Below, one piece after another: positions 50,078 to 60,731 of a stretch of DNA of 64,000 bases. Made by a program: the position numbers and the translations under genes. The notes beneath the pieces were generated by a model, which was not told the DNA's origin, searched no databases, and saw only the letters and a program-made list of their open reading frames with translations. This stretch comes from JAJNBA01 sp035512775 (lineage in GTDB: Bacteria; Actinomycetota; UBA4738; HRBIN12). The stretch is taken from positions 4,372 through 68,371 of the forward strand of contig DATKDI010000006.1 of the NCBI GenBank assembly GCA_035512775.1, in the 5' to 3' direction. Numbering within the stretch: the stretch's first letter is position 1; the number at the start of each line of letters is the position of its first letter.

Positions 50078-50848
50078 TCAGCGGTATTTGACGATGAGGG
50101 CGAACTCCTCCGGGTCCAGGCTCGCGCCTCCCACGAGCGCACCGTCGATCTCCGGGTGCGCCATGAACTCCCTGATGTTCCCCGGTTTCACGCTCCCGCC
50201 GTACTGGACGCGGACCGCTTCTCCGACTTCGTCGGAGAAGCGCTCCGCCAGGGTGGCTCGGACCACCTCCACCACCTGCCCGGCGTCGGTCGGCTCCGCG
50301 GTGCGCCCGGTGCCGATCGCCCAGATCGGCTCGTAGGCGACGACGGCACGGGCCGCCGCCGCCGCTTCCACGCCTTCGAAGGCCCCGCGGACCTGCTCGG
50401 CGACCTTGGTTTCGGTCCCACCCGACTCCCGCTCCTCGAGGGTCTCGCCCACGCAGACGATCGGCGCCATCCCCTGGCGGAAGACGGCCTTCACCTTCTC
50501 GTTGACCGTCTCGTCGTCCTCGCCGAAGAGCTGGCGGCGCTCGGAGTGCCCCACGATCACGTAGCCGACGTCGAGCGCCGCCAACATCGGGCCCGAGACC
50601 TCTCCGGTGAAAGCGCCCTTGTCCTCCACGTGGACGTCCTGGGCGCCGAGGCCGTACGGCAGCCGGTCGGAATCGATCAGTGTCTGGACGGATCGCAGCG
50701 CAGTGAACGGCGGGCAGATCACGACCTCGACACGCTCCGCATCATCGTGATCGAGGAGGTACGACAGCTTCTGCACCGTCTGGATCGCTTCCAGATGCGT
50801 CTTGTGCATCTTCCAGTTCGCCGCGATGATCGGCATCCGCTCGGCCAT
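50078..50848 (-). CDS. tpiA: Triosephosphate isomerase
   Basis: This 256-residue TIM-barrel enzyme interconverts dihydroxyacetone phosphate and glyceraldehyde 3-phosphate. It has AANWKMHKT (Lys in substrate binding), the electrophile His in IVGHSERRQLFGE, the catalytic Glu in AYEPIWAIGTG and the phosphate loop GGSVKPGNI. It begins one base after the pgk stop, in the gap–pgk–tpiA operon. Confidence 0.96.
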   Translation of the reverse strand: MAERMPIIAANWKMHKTHLEAIQTVQKLSYLLDHDDAERVEVVICPPFTALRSVQTLIDSDRLPYGLGAQDVHVEDKGAFTGEVSGPMLAALDVGYVIVGHSERRQLFGEDDETVNEKVKAVFRQGMAPIVCVGETLEERESGGTETKVAEQVRGAFEGVEAAAAARAVVAYEPIWAIGTGRTAEPTDAGQVVEVVRATLAERFSDEVGEAVRVQYGGSVKPGNIREFMAHPEIDGALVGGASLDPEEFALIVKYR

Positions 50849-50849
50849 G

Positions 50850-52046
50850 TCAATCTCCCAGCACCAGGATGCCCGGCAACGGCTCGCCCTCGAGGAACTC
50901 GAGCGAGGCCCCGCCGCCGGTGGAGAGGTGGTCGAACGAGTCCTCGAGCCCGGCGCGCTTGACGGCGAGGAGCGAGTCGCCGCCGCCGACGACGGAGAAC
51001 GCCGAGGCTCCCGCGATCGCGGTCGCGACCCCGCGCGTGCCGGCCGAGAAGGGCTCGAGCTCGAAGACGCCCATCGGGCCGTTCCACAGGATGGTCTTGG
51101 CGTCCGCGAGGATCCTCGCGAACTCCTCGACCGTGCGCGGGCCGATGTCCAGTCCCTTCAGGCCGTGGGGGATCTCGCGCGCCGGCACCGTGCGAGGGCG
51201 CACGTCGGCTCGCACCTCCTCCGCCGCCACGACGTCTTGGGGTAATTCGATCAACGTGCCCTTCACCCTCGCTCGCTCGGTGACGGCGCGGACCTCGTCG
51301 AAGCGATCGGGTTCCACGAGGCTCTCCCCCACCTCACCTCCCGCGGCGGCGATCAACGTGAACGCCATCGCCCCCCCGATCAGCAGGGCGTCGACACGCT
51401 CGACGAGCGAATCCAGCACGCCCAGCTTGTCCGAGACCTTCGCCCCGCCGAGGACGGCCACGTACGGCCTGTCGGGATCGGTCAGGAGCCGGCCGAGCAC
51501 TTCGACCTCTCGCTGGAGGAGCCGTCCGGCCACCGCCTGCCTGCCGGACGCGCGCATGAGGTCGGGCAAGGCCACGACGCTCGCGTGCGCTCGATGCGCC
51601 GCTCCGAAGGCGTCGTTCACGTAGGCGTCGGCGAGCTCGGCGAGCTGCCCCGCGAACCGGACGTCGTTGGCCTCCTCCCCCGGATGGAACCGGAGGTTCT
51701 CGAGGAGCAGGACCTCGCCCGGCTCGATGTGGCCGCAGGCGGCCTCGGGCCCGTCGCCGACGGTGTCGTCCAGTGCCATCACGTCGACGCCGAGCAGCTC
51801 ACCGAGGGTGTCGGCGACGGGCCCGAGACGGAGATCGTCGCGCGGCTTCCCCTCCGGCCTGCCCAGATGCGACGCGACGACGAGGGCCGCGCCACCGTCG
51901 ATCAGCTCGCGGAGCGTGGGGACGGTCGCGCGGATCCGCATGTCGTCGGCGACGCGGCCGTCCTCGATAGGGACGTTGAAGTCGGCGCGGACGAAGACGC
52001 GGGCGCCGGCGACGTCGCCGAGATCGTCGAGGGTCCGGAGCGTCAC
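50850..52046 (-). CDS. pgk: Phosphoglycerate kinase
   Basis: This 398-residue glycolytic kinase has RVFVRADFNVPIEDGRV, ALVVASHLGRPEG, LLLENLRFHPGEE, VAVLGGAKVSDKLGVL, TILWNGPMGVFE and the C-terminal nucleotide loop VVGGGDSLLAV with STGGGASLEFLEG. The GTG start overlaps the gap stop by one base (TAGTG), so the two are coupled. Confidence 0.96.
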   Translation of the reverse strand: MTLRTLDDLGDVAGARVFVRADFNVPIEDGRVADDMRIRATVPTLRELIDGGAALVVASHLGRPEGKPRDDLRLGPVADTLGELLGVDVMALDDTVGDGPEAACGHIEPGEVLLLENLRFHPGEEANDVRFAGQLAELADAYVNDAFGAAHRAHASVVALPDLMRASGRQAVAGRLLQREVEVLGRLLTDPDRPYVAVLGGAKVSDKLGVLDSLVERVDALLIGGAMAFTLIAAAGGEVGESLVEPDRFDEVRAVTERARVKGTLIELPQDVVAAEEVRADVRPRTVPAREIPHGLKGLDIGPRTVEEFARILADAKTILWNGPMGVFELEPFSAGTRGVATAIAGASAFSVVGGGDSLLAVKRAGLEDSFDHLSTGGGASLEFLEGEPLPGILVLGD

Positions 52047-53053
52047 TAGAGCTTCGACGCGACCAGGTTCGTCAGGTCGACCAGTCGGTTCGAGTACCCC
52101 CACTCGTTGTCGTACCAACCGAGCACCTTGACGAAGTTCCCGATGGCCATCGTCGAGAGCGAGTCGAACGTGCAGGAGGCGGGCGAGCCCACGATATCGC
52201 TTGAGACGATCGGATCCTCGGTGTAGACGAGCTTGTCCTTCAACCGGTCGGTCTCGGAGGCAGCTAGGTACGCGTCGTTGACCTCCTCGACGGTGACGTC
52301 GCGGGCGAGAACCGCCACGAGGTCCGTGATCGACCCGTCGGGCACGGGCACCCGCATCGCGACGCCGTCGATCTTCCCCTTCAACTGCGGCAGCGCGAGC
52401 GCCGTCGCCTTCGCAGCGCCGGTCGACGCCGGCACGATGTTGATCGCGGCGGCGCGCGCCCGTCGCAGGTCCTTGTGCGGCAGGTCGAGCAGGTTCTGGT
52501 CGTTCGTGTACGCGTGGATGGTGGTCATCAAAGCGCGGTCGATCCCGAATGAGTCCTCGAGCACCTTCGCCAACGGGACGACGCAGTTCGTCGTGCACGA
52601 AGCGTTCGAGATCACGTGATGGGTAGTGGGATCGTAGGCGTCGTCGTTCACGCCCATGACGATCGTGATGTCCTCGCCTTTCGCAGGTGCACTGATGATG
52701 ACCTTCTGGGCGCCCGCCTCCAGGTGCGCGGCCGCCTTCTCCCGGTCCGTGAAGAGACCGGTCGACTCGATCACGATCTCGGCGCCCACCTCTTTCCAGG
52801 GGAGCTGCGCGGGATCCCTCTCGGCGAACACGCGCAGCTCGTCGCCGTCGACCGAGATGCCGTGGTCCGAGACCGTGACCTCGGCGTCGAGGCGCCCGAG
52901 GACGGAGTCGTACTTCAACAGGTGGGCGAGGGTCTTCGCGTCCGTGATGTCGTTCACGCCGACGAGATCGACGTCCGCGCCGGTCTGTCTGACCGCGCGC
53001 AGGAAGTTGCGACCGATCCGTCCGAAACCGTTGATCCCGACCTTGACAGCCAT
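52046..53053 (-). CDS. gap: Glyceraldehyde-3-phosphate dehydrogenase, type I
   Basis: This 335-residue NAD-dependent enzyme has the Rossmann motif VGINGFGRIGRNFLRA, the catalytic Cys in SNASCTTNCVVP, and the His in TIHAYTNDQNLLD. It also has MRVPVPDGSITDLV and the end WYDNEWGYSNRLVDL. ATG 53053 is preceded by AGGGAGGA. It heads gap–pgk–tpiA. In most actinobacteria whiA and yvcK lie just upstream; here rapZ lies upstream after 99 nt. Confidence 0.96.
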   Translation of the reverse strand: MAVKVGINGFGRIGRNFLRAVRQTGADVDLVGVNDITDAKTLAHLLKYDSVLGRLDAEVTVSDHGISVDGDELRVFAERDPAQLPWKEVGAEIVIESTGLFTDREKAAAHLEAGAQKVIISAPAKGEDITIVMGVNDDAYDPTTHHVISNASCTTNCVVPLAKVLEDSFGIDRALMTTIHAYTNDQNLLDLPHKDLRRARAAAINIVPASTGAAKATALALPQLKGKIDGVAMRVPVPDGSITDLVAVLARDVTVEEVNDAYLAASETDRLKDKLVYTEDPIVSSDIVGSPASCTFDSLSTMAIGNFVKVLGWYDNEWGYSNRLVDLTNLVASKL

Positions 53054-53091
53054 CTGGGTCCTCCCTGGGGGTCGCTCGGCGATGGAACCCC

Positions 53092-53097
53092 ATCCTA
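53092..53097 (-). promoter_or_regulatory. Candidate -10 (TAGGAT) for the gap–pgk–tpiA operon
   Basis: TAGGAT on the minus strand lies 38 bases before the gap ATG, giving a leader of about 32 bases that contains the AGGGAGGA ribosome site. It fits the TANNNT pattern of the window, but for a conventional leadered gene. Confidence 0.5.
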
Positions 53098-53152
53098 CCG
53101 AGCGCACTCACGCGCTACCCGAGCGTGTCGGCGTGTCCAGGCCCCGCGAGAC

Positions 53153-54055
53153 TCAGTCGCGGTTGAGGTCGCGGTGATCCACCGAAACCCGATGTCCGTG
53201 CCCCCCGAAGTACTCGGCCAGATCCTCGACCACGACGACCGAGCGGTGGCGGCCACCGGTGCAGCCGACCGCCACGGTGAGATAGGACTTCCCTTCGCTC
53301 ACGTAGCCGGGGACGACGACGTCCAGGAGAGCCTCCAGGCGCTTCATGAAGGCCCCGTATTCCTCCTGTCCCTCCACGTACTCGCGGACCTTCTCGTTGC
53401 TGCCGGGCAGAGGGCGGAGCTCGTCGACCCAGTGAGGGTTGGGGAGGAATCGCACGTCCAACACGAGATCGGCGTCGCGCGGGCTGCCGTATTTGAAGCC
53501 GAACGACATGAGGGTCACCGAGAGACCGGCCTCCGGCGGCGCGGTCGCGAACATCTCGCGGATCCGATCGCGAAGATCGTGCGGAGTGAGCCCGCTCGTG
53601 TCGATCACCAGGTCGGCGTCTTCGCGAAGGCTCTCCATCATCAGCCGTTCCTTGCGGATACCCTCGGCGACCCGATCGCCCGGGGCCAGGGGGTGACGCC
53701 GGCGGGTCGCCTCGTAGCGGTTGACGAGGTCCTCGTCCGACGCGTCGAGGAACACGATCCGCGCGGCGACCCGCTGTCCACGCAACTCCTCGAGTGCTCG
53801 AGCGAGCTCGCCGAAGAACACGCCCCCGCGAGCGTCGACGACGATCGCGACACGGCCGGGTCCGCCCGGACCCGCAGCCAGCTCGGCCATCTTCGGCAGG
53901 AGCGCCGGCGGCAGGTTGTCGACGACGAAGTACCCCAGGTCTTCCAGGCTGCGAGCGGCCTCGGATCGTCCGGCCCCGGACAGGCCCGTGATCAGCAGGA
54001 ATCCGGGCGCGGTGACGGGCTCCGTCTCTCTATGGTGCGATGCCCGGGCCATCAC
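53153..54055 (-). CDS. rapZ: RapZ/YvcJ family nucleotide-binding protein
   Basis: This 300-residue protein has an N-terminal P-loop written GLSGAGRSEAARSLEDLGYFVVDNLPP. Arg replaces the usual Lys, which is common in actinobacterial members. The C-terminal domain has LMSFGFKYGSPRDADLVLDVRFLPNP and AVGCTGGRHRSVVV. In E. coli RapZ adapts RNase E to a small RNA; its actinobacterial role is unclear. The start overlaps the uvrC stop by 4 nt, as is usual for uvrC–rapZ. Confidence 0.93.
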   Translation of the reverse strand: MMARASHHRETEPVTAPGFLLITGLSGAGRSEAARSLEDLGYFVVDNLPPALLPKMAELAAGPGGPGRVAIVVDARGGVFFGELARALEELRGQRVAARIVFLDASDEDLVNRYEATRRRHPLAPGDRVAEGIRKERLMMESLREDADLVIDTSGLTPHDLRDRIREMFATAPPEAGLSVTLMSFGFKYGSPRDADLVLDVRFLPNPHWVDELRPLPGSNEKVREYVEGQEEYGAFMKRLEALLDVVVPGYVSEGKSYLTVAVGCTGGRHRSVVVVEDLAEYFGGHGHRVSVDHRDLNRD

Positions 54056-55929
54056 GCGCTCACCCGCCGATCGGAGGCCGTGACCGCGTGCAGGTGCTGG
54101 TGGATCTCGTCTGCCAGCCTCGGACCCACGCCCGGGGTCGCGGCGAGCTCACCCGGTTCCGCCTGCCGGATCTTGGTCAGGGAGCCGAACCGCTTCATCA
54201 ATGCGCGCTTCCGCGAAGGCCCGACGCCGGGGATCTCGTCGAGCGGAGAGGACAGCGCGCGGCGATCGCGCCGCTGCCGGTGGTACGTGATCGCGAATCG
54301 GTGCGCTTCGTCGCGGATGTGCTGGAGCACGAAGAGCGCCTCGGATCCACGTGGGATCGACAACGGATCGGGCCGGTCCGGGAAGTAGATCTCTTCGAGC
54401 CGCTTCGCCAGGCCGACGTGGGGGATGTGCAGCCCGCGGTCCTCGAGCACCTTCGTGGCGACGCTCAGCTGCCCGCGTCCCCCGTCGACGACGACGAGCG
54501 CGGGAGGGTAGGAGAATCGCCTGCGGCCACCTGGCGCCTCGTCCTTCTCTTTGAGGAGCCGTGAGAACCGCCGGGTGAGCATCTCTTCCATGCTCGCGAA
54601 ATCGTCTTGTCCCGCGACGCTCTTGATCTCGAACCGGCGATAGTCGGAGCGCTTCGGCAGGCCGTCCTCGAAGACGACCATCGACCCGACGGTGTCGCTC
54701 GGCCCCAGGTTCGAGATGTCGTAGCACTCGATCCGGAGCGGGGCCTGCTCCAGTCCGAGCTGCTCGGCGAGTTCCGAGAGCGCGCGGGAGCGCGCGCCGA
54801 AGTCCGACGCGCGGCGGAGCTTGTGCCGGTGGAAGGCATCGGCCGCGTTGCTCCCGACGACCTCCATGAGCTTGCGCTTGGCCCCCCGGGCCGGGACCGC
54901 GATCGTGACGTGGGACCCTCGGCGGCCGGACAACCAGGCTTCGAGGACCCCGCGATCCGCGGGCTCGGTCGGAACGAGGATGCGCGGCGGCACGTCATCG
55001 CGCTCCATGTAGACCTGCCTGAGGAACGATGCCACGAGCTCGGATCGGTCGAGATCCTCGACGCGATCGACGACCCAGCCCTTCCGCCCGAGGACCCTCC
55101 CCCCTCGAACGGTGAACACCTGGAACGCCGCCTCGAGATCGTCCTCGGCGAGGCCCACCACCTCGAGGTCCTCGGGGCGGACCAGGACCATCTCCTGGCT
55201 CTCGAGCGCACGCCGCGCCGCCTGGAGTTGGTCGCGGAACCGAGCCGCCTGCTCGTACTCCTCGCGGTCGGAGGCCTCTGCCATCTGGGCGTCGAGCCGC
55301 TTCAGCACGGGCTTGGAGTTCCCGGCGAGGAAGTCCCCCAGCCCCTCCACGTCCCGCCGATACGACTCTTCGGTGACGCCCGTCTGCGCGGGCACACACG
55401 GGCCCGAGCAACGGCCGATGTCGTAGTAGAGGCACGGCCGCCCGGCTCGCGCCCGCTGGTCGAAGAAGTGGTTGGTGCAGGTCCGGATCGGGAAGACCCG
55501 CGTCAGGGCATCGAGGGTGTCTCGGATCGCCCACGCGTGTCCATAGGGCCCGAAGTATCGGACCTTCTTCCGTTTGGTGCCGCGCAGGACCTGGGCGCGC
55601 GGCCACTTCTCCCCGACCGTCAGGGCGAGATAGGGATAGGACTTGTCGTCGCGGTACCGGATGTTGAAGCGCGGGCGGTACTGCTGGATCAGGTTGAACT
55701 CCAGCATCAAGGCGTCAACTTCGCCGGACGCCACGATCCATTCGACGCCCGCGGCTGCGTCCACCATGGCCTGGGTTCGCGGATGGAGAGGTCGAGACCA
55801 GTAATTGGCGAGGCGCTTCCGCAATGAGCTGGCCTTGCCGACGTACACGACCCGCCCGTCCTCGTCCCGGAAGAGGTAGGCGCCGGGGACGTCCGGGATG
55901 CTGGACGACACCGGCTTCGTGAAGCTCAC
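54052..55929 (-). CDS. uvrC: Excinuclease ABC subunit C
   Basis: This 625-residue nuclease makes both cuts in nucleotide excision repair. It has the GIY-YIG domain (VPGAYLFRDEDGRVVYVGKA), a Cys cluster (CLYYDIGRCSGPCV), a UVR motif region (AEASDREEYEQAARFRDQLQ), the RNase-H-like domain (IECYDISNLGPSDTVGSMVV, LVVVDGGRGQLSVA) and terminal helix–hairpin–helix repeats. The start is GTG at 55929 with TACGAT six bases upstream, so the mRNA is probably leaderless. Confidence 0.95.
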   Translation of the reverse strand: MSFTKPVSSSIPDVPGAYLFRDEDGRVVYVGKASSLRKRLANYWSRPLHPRTQAMVDAAAGVEWIVASGEVDALMLEFNLIQQYRPRFNIRYRDDKSYPYLALTVGEKWPRAQVLRGTKRKKVRYFGPYGHAWAIRDTLDALTRVFPIRTCTNHFFDQRARAGRPCLYYDIGRCSGPCVPAQTGVTEESYRRDVEGLGDFLAGNSKPVLKRLDAQMAEASDREEYEQAARFRDQLQAARRALESQEMVLVRPEDLEVVGLAEDDLEAAFQVFTVRGGRVLGRKGWVVDRVEDLDRSELVASFLRQVYMERDDVPPRILVPTEPADRGVLEAWLSGRRGSHVTIAVPARGAKRKLMEVVGSNAADAFHRHKLRRASDFGARSRALSELAEQLGLEQAPLRIECYDISNLGPSDTVGSMVVFEDGLPKRSDYRRFEIKSVAGQDDFASMEEMLTRRFSRLLKEKDEAPGGRRRFSYPPALVVVDGGRGQLSVATKVLEDRGLHIPHVGLAKRLEEIYFPDRPDPLSIPRGSEALFVLQHIRDEAHRFAITYHRQRRDRRALSSPLDEIPGVGPSRKRALMKRFGSLTKIRQAEPGELAATPGVGPRLADEIHQHLHAVTASDRRVSA

Positions 55930-55935
55930 GCACCC

Positions 55936-55941
55936 ATCGTA
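55936..55941 (-). promoter_or_regulatory. -10 hexamer TACGAT for leaderless uvrC
   Basis: TACGAT on the minus strand ends six bases before the uvrC GTG. Transcription from it would begin at the start codon. Confidence 0.55.
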
Positions 55942-55977
55942 ACGCGGGGGGGCGAACCGACCGGGAACGGGGTGGGT

Positions 55978-57753
55978 CTAGCCGCCGCCTCCGCCGTTGC
56001 CGCCCCCTCCGCCGCCGCCATCTCCTCCACCGGCGGCCACCACGGCGAGCGTCCCCGTCATGGTGGGGTGCACATCGCAACGGAAGAAGTAGCTGCCCTC
56101 GTCCGGGATCGCCGGGACCTCGTACGGGACCGTATCGGGACCGTTGATGAGGTCTCCCGTGAAGATCGGGTCGGTCGTCACCGAGGCCTCGTCGGCCGCG
56201 ATCGCGATGTTGTGGGGACCCGTGGCGTCCACGGGATCACGGTTGTCGAACTCGATCGTGAACGGTTCCCCCGCGGGGGCGACGAGACACGTCGGATCGA
56301 ACGTCGTGCCCTCGGCCACGATCTGCAGAACGGGCTGGCCGTCCTCACCGCAGCCCTCCACCCCATCGGGCGTCTCCGGGGGCTGCGGCGCCGGGCTCGG
56401 GGCCGCGATCAACAGGTCGGGGATCTCGGCATACGTGCCCAGCCTGAGGTCGGCGTTCTCCGAGTCGTACCACGCCAGATACACGGAGGAGCCGTCCTCC
56501 GTGATCGCCACCGTGGGACTGACGCCGCCGGTCGTGTCCGGGAGCTCGATCTCTTCGAGCTCCTCTCCGTCGGCGCCGGAGGCGAGGTGGATGCCCTCAC
56601 CATCTTCCCAGCTCACCCAGACGTTTCCGTTGTCGTCGACGGCGACGCCGGAGGTCGCGGCGGCTCCCTCCGTGGCGGCCGCTCCCGCGCCGCTGCCGAG
56701 CGAGGCCACCTGCGACCAGGATCCGAACCGGCCGGTCATGACCTCCACCCCGGAACCCGTATAGAAGGAGATCGTCGCGGTGTCGCCCGCGGTCGCGACC
56801 GACGCGCCGCCGGTCACATCGGTTGCCACGACCTCGGTGTCCCAGGTGTCCCCTTGCCGTTGCGCGGCGATCAGCTCGCCCGAGAGCGGGTCGGCCACCA
56901 CCACGAGGAGCTCCTCGCCGAGGAGCGCGACCTGGGTCGCCGGTGGGCATCCCTCGCCGCATGCGGAGAGGGTCGTCACGGGCGTGACCTGCCAGCGCTC
57001 CCCCAGCCGTTCCGCCACTCGCACCTCCGGCCGGGCGCCCGCCACGGTGTACGCGACGATCGGGGCGCCGGAGCCATCCACCACCATCGAGGGAGCCCCG
57101 GCCTCTGGCGTCTCCTCGACGGCCTCGATCTCGAACGAGGGCCCCAGGCCGTACCAGACGCCGGTGTCGGCGGTCCAGGTGGTGTGGATGTCCGAGCCGG
57201 AGATGGCGATGTCGGTGCCCTTGGCGCTCGACGGTGTGAGGCTCGCGAGGGACGGTTCGGCCGCGGGTCCGAAGGGCACCGGGACGCCGCCCGCGGACTC
57301 CCTCGGCTGCGCGACCGCTCCACGGTTCCAGATCTGCTCGGTCGTCAGGTTCGCGAGCAGGACCGCGCCCGCGTCCTCGCCGTCCTCGGTCTGCAGGAAC
57401 GGAGAACCGACGGGCCGGGCGACGGGGATGTCACCTTCCTCCAGCTGCGCGGCGAACCCGAAGTAGGAGATGTTCGGCAGGCCCTCCCCGTCGACCGCCA
57501 CGGAGGGAGCGAGCCCCACGTCATCGATGGAATCCGGCACCATCGGGATGAACTGCCGGCCCTCGGGGACCTTCACCGCGGGCTCCGGAGCGCTGCTGCA
57601 GGCGGCGGTCAGTGCCACGATGCAGGTCACGGCTGCGATGAGCCGCCCGCGGGTCGCGGGGTGTCGGAGGGCTACGGCCCGGGTGACGACGATTGGCCTC
57701 GACACGACGGGGCGAATCCTAGCAAGCATCGCCCCGCCCACAGATGACTTCAC
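55978..57753 (-). CDS. Lipoprotein with C-terminal cupredoxin-like domain and poly-Gly tail
   Basis: This protein of about 591 residues has a lipoprotein signal (LIAAVTCIVALTAAC). The next roughly 400 residues look like repeated beta-strands with GxxV and W-rich blades (SVAVDGEGLPNISYFG, SGVAVDDNGNVWVSWED, TVAITEDGSSVYLAWYD), suggesting a beta-propeller. The last 110 residues resemble a type 1 copper domain, with possible ligands in GPHNIAIAAD and FRCDVHPTMTG. It ends in a 17-residue Gly-rich tail. It may be an extracellular electron-transfer or copper protein. GTG 57753 is the longest start; ATG 57729 and GTG 57705, with TAGGAT ten bases before the latter, are alternatives. It lies between uvrA and uvrC. 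Confidence 0.75.
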   Translation of the reverse strand: MKSSVGGAMLARIRPVVSRPIVVTRAVALRHPATRGRLIAAVTCIVALTAACSSAPEPAVKVPEGRQFIPMVPDSIDDVGLAPSVAVDGEGLPNISYFGFAAQLEEGDIPVARPVGSPFLQTEDGEDAGAVLLANLTTEQIWNRGAVAQPRESAGGVPVPFGPAAEPSLASLTPSSAKGTDIAISGSDIHTTWTADTGVWYGLGPSFEIEAVEETPEAGAPSMVVDGSGAPIVAYTVAGARPEVRVAERLGERWQVTPVTTLSACGEGCPPATQVALLGEELLVVVADPLSGELIAAQRQGDTWDTEVVATDVTGGASVATAGDTATISFYTGSGVEVMTGRFGSWSQVASLGSGAGAAATEGAAATSGVAVDDNGNVWVSWEDGEGIHLASGADGEELEEIELPDTTGGVSPTVAITEDGSSVYLAWYDSENADLRLGTYAEIPDLLIAAPSPAPQPPETPDGVEGCGEDGQPVLQIVAEGTTFDPTCLVAPAGEPFTIEFDNRDPVDATGPHNIAIAADEASVTTDPIFTGDLINGPDTVPYEVPAIPDEGSYFFRCDVHPTMTGTLAVVAAGGGDGGGGGGGNGGGGG

Positions 57754-57775
57754 GCGGTCTCGCCCAAGGGCGAGC

Positions 57776-60631
<2,856 letters not shown>

Positions 60632-60637
60632 GAACCG

Positions 60638-60660
60638 AGTGTACCGGCGGGCCGCGACAC
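60638..60660 (-). promoter_or_regulatory. uvrA promoter: leaderless -10 with PafBC-like upstream element
   Basis: On the minus strand TACACT (60638–60643) ends six bases before the uvrA GTG. Exactly eight bases upstream lies GTGTCGCGG (60652–60660). The mycobacterial PafBC-dependent promoter consensus is TTGTCRGTG-N8-TANNNT; six of nine positions match, with identical spacing. I see no LexA-type GAAC-N4-GTTC palindrome in this intergenic region. Confidence 0.5.
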
Positions 60661-60719
60661 GTCTGGAGCCGGCCATCGGGAGAGATCGCCGCCGTGGGCC
60701 GTCGTGCCTCCCGCGGGCC

Positions 60720-60725
60720 TATCCT
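60720..60725 (+). promoter_or_regulatory. -10 hexamer TATCCT for leaderless S9 peptidase
   Basis: TATCCT ends six bases before the ATG at 60732, the same geometry as uvrA on the opposite strand about 80 bp away. Confidence 0.55.
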
Positions 60726-60731
60726 GGTCGC

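Noticed and set aside
53950..54010. Arg instead of Lys in the RapZ P-loop as a disabling change
   Set aside because: GAGR is, as far as I know, common in actinobacterial RapZ proteins, so it is not unusual here.
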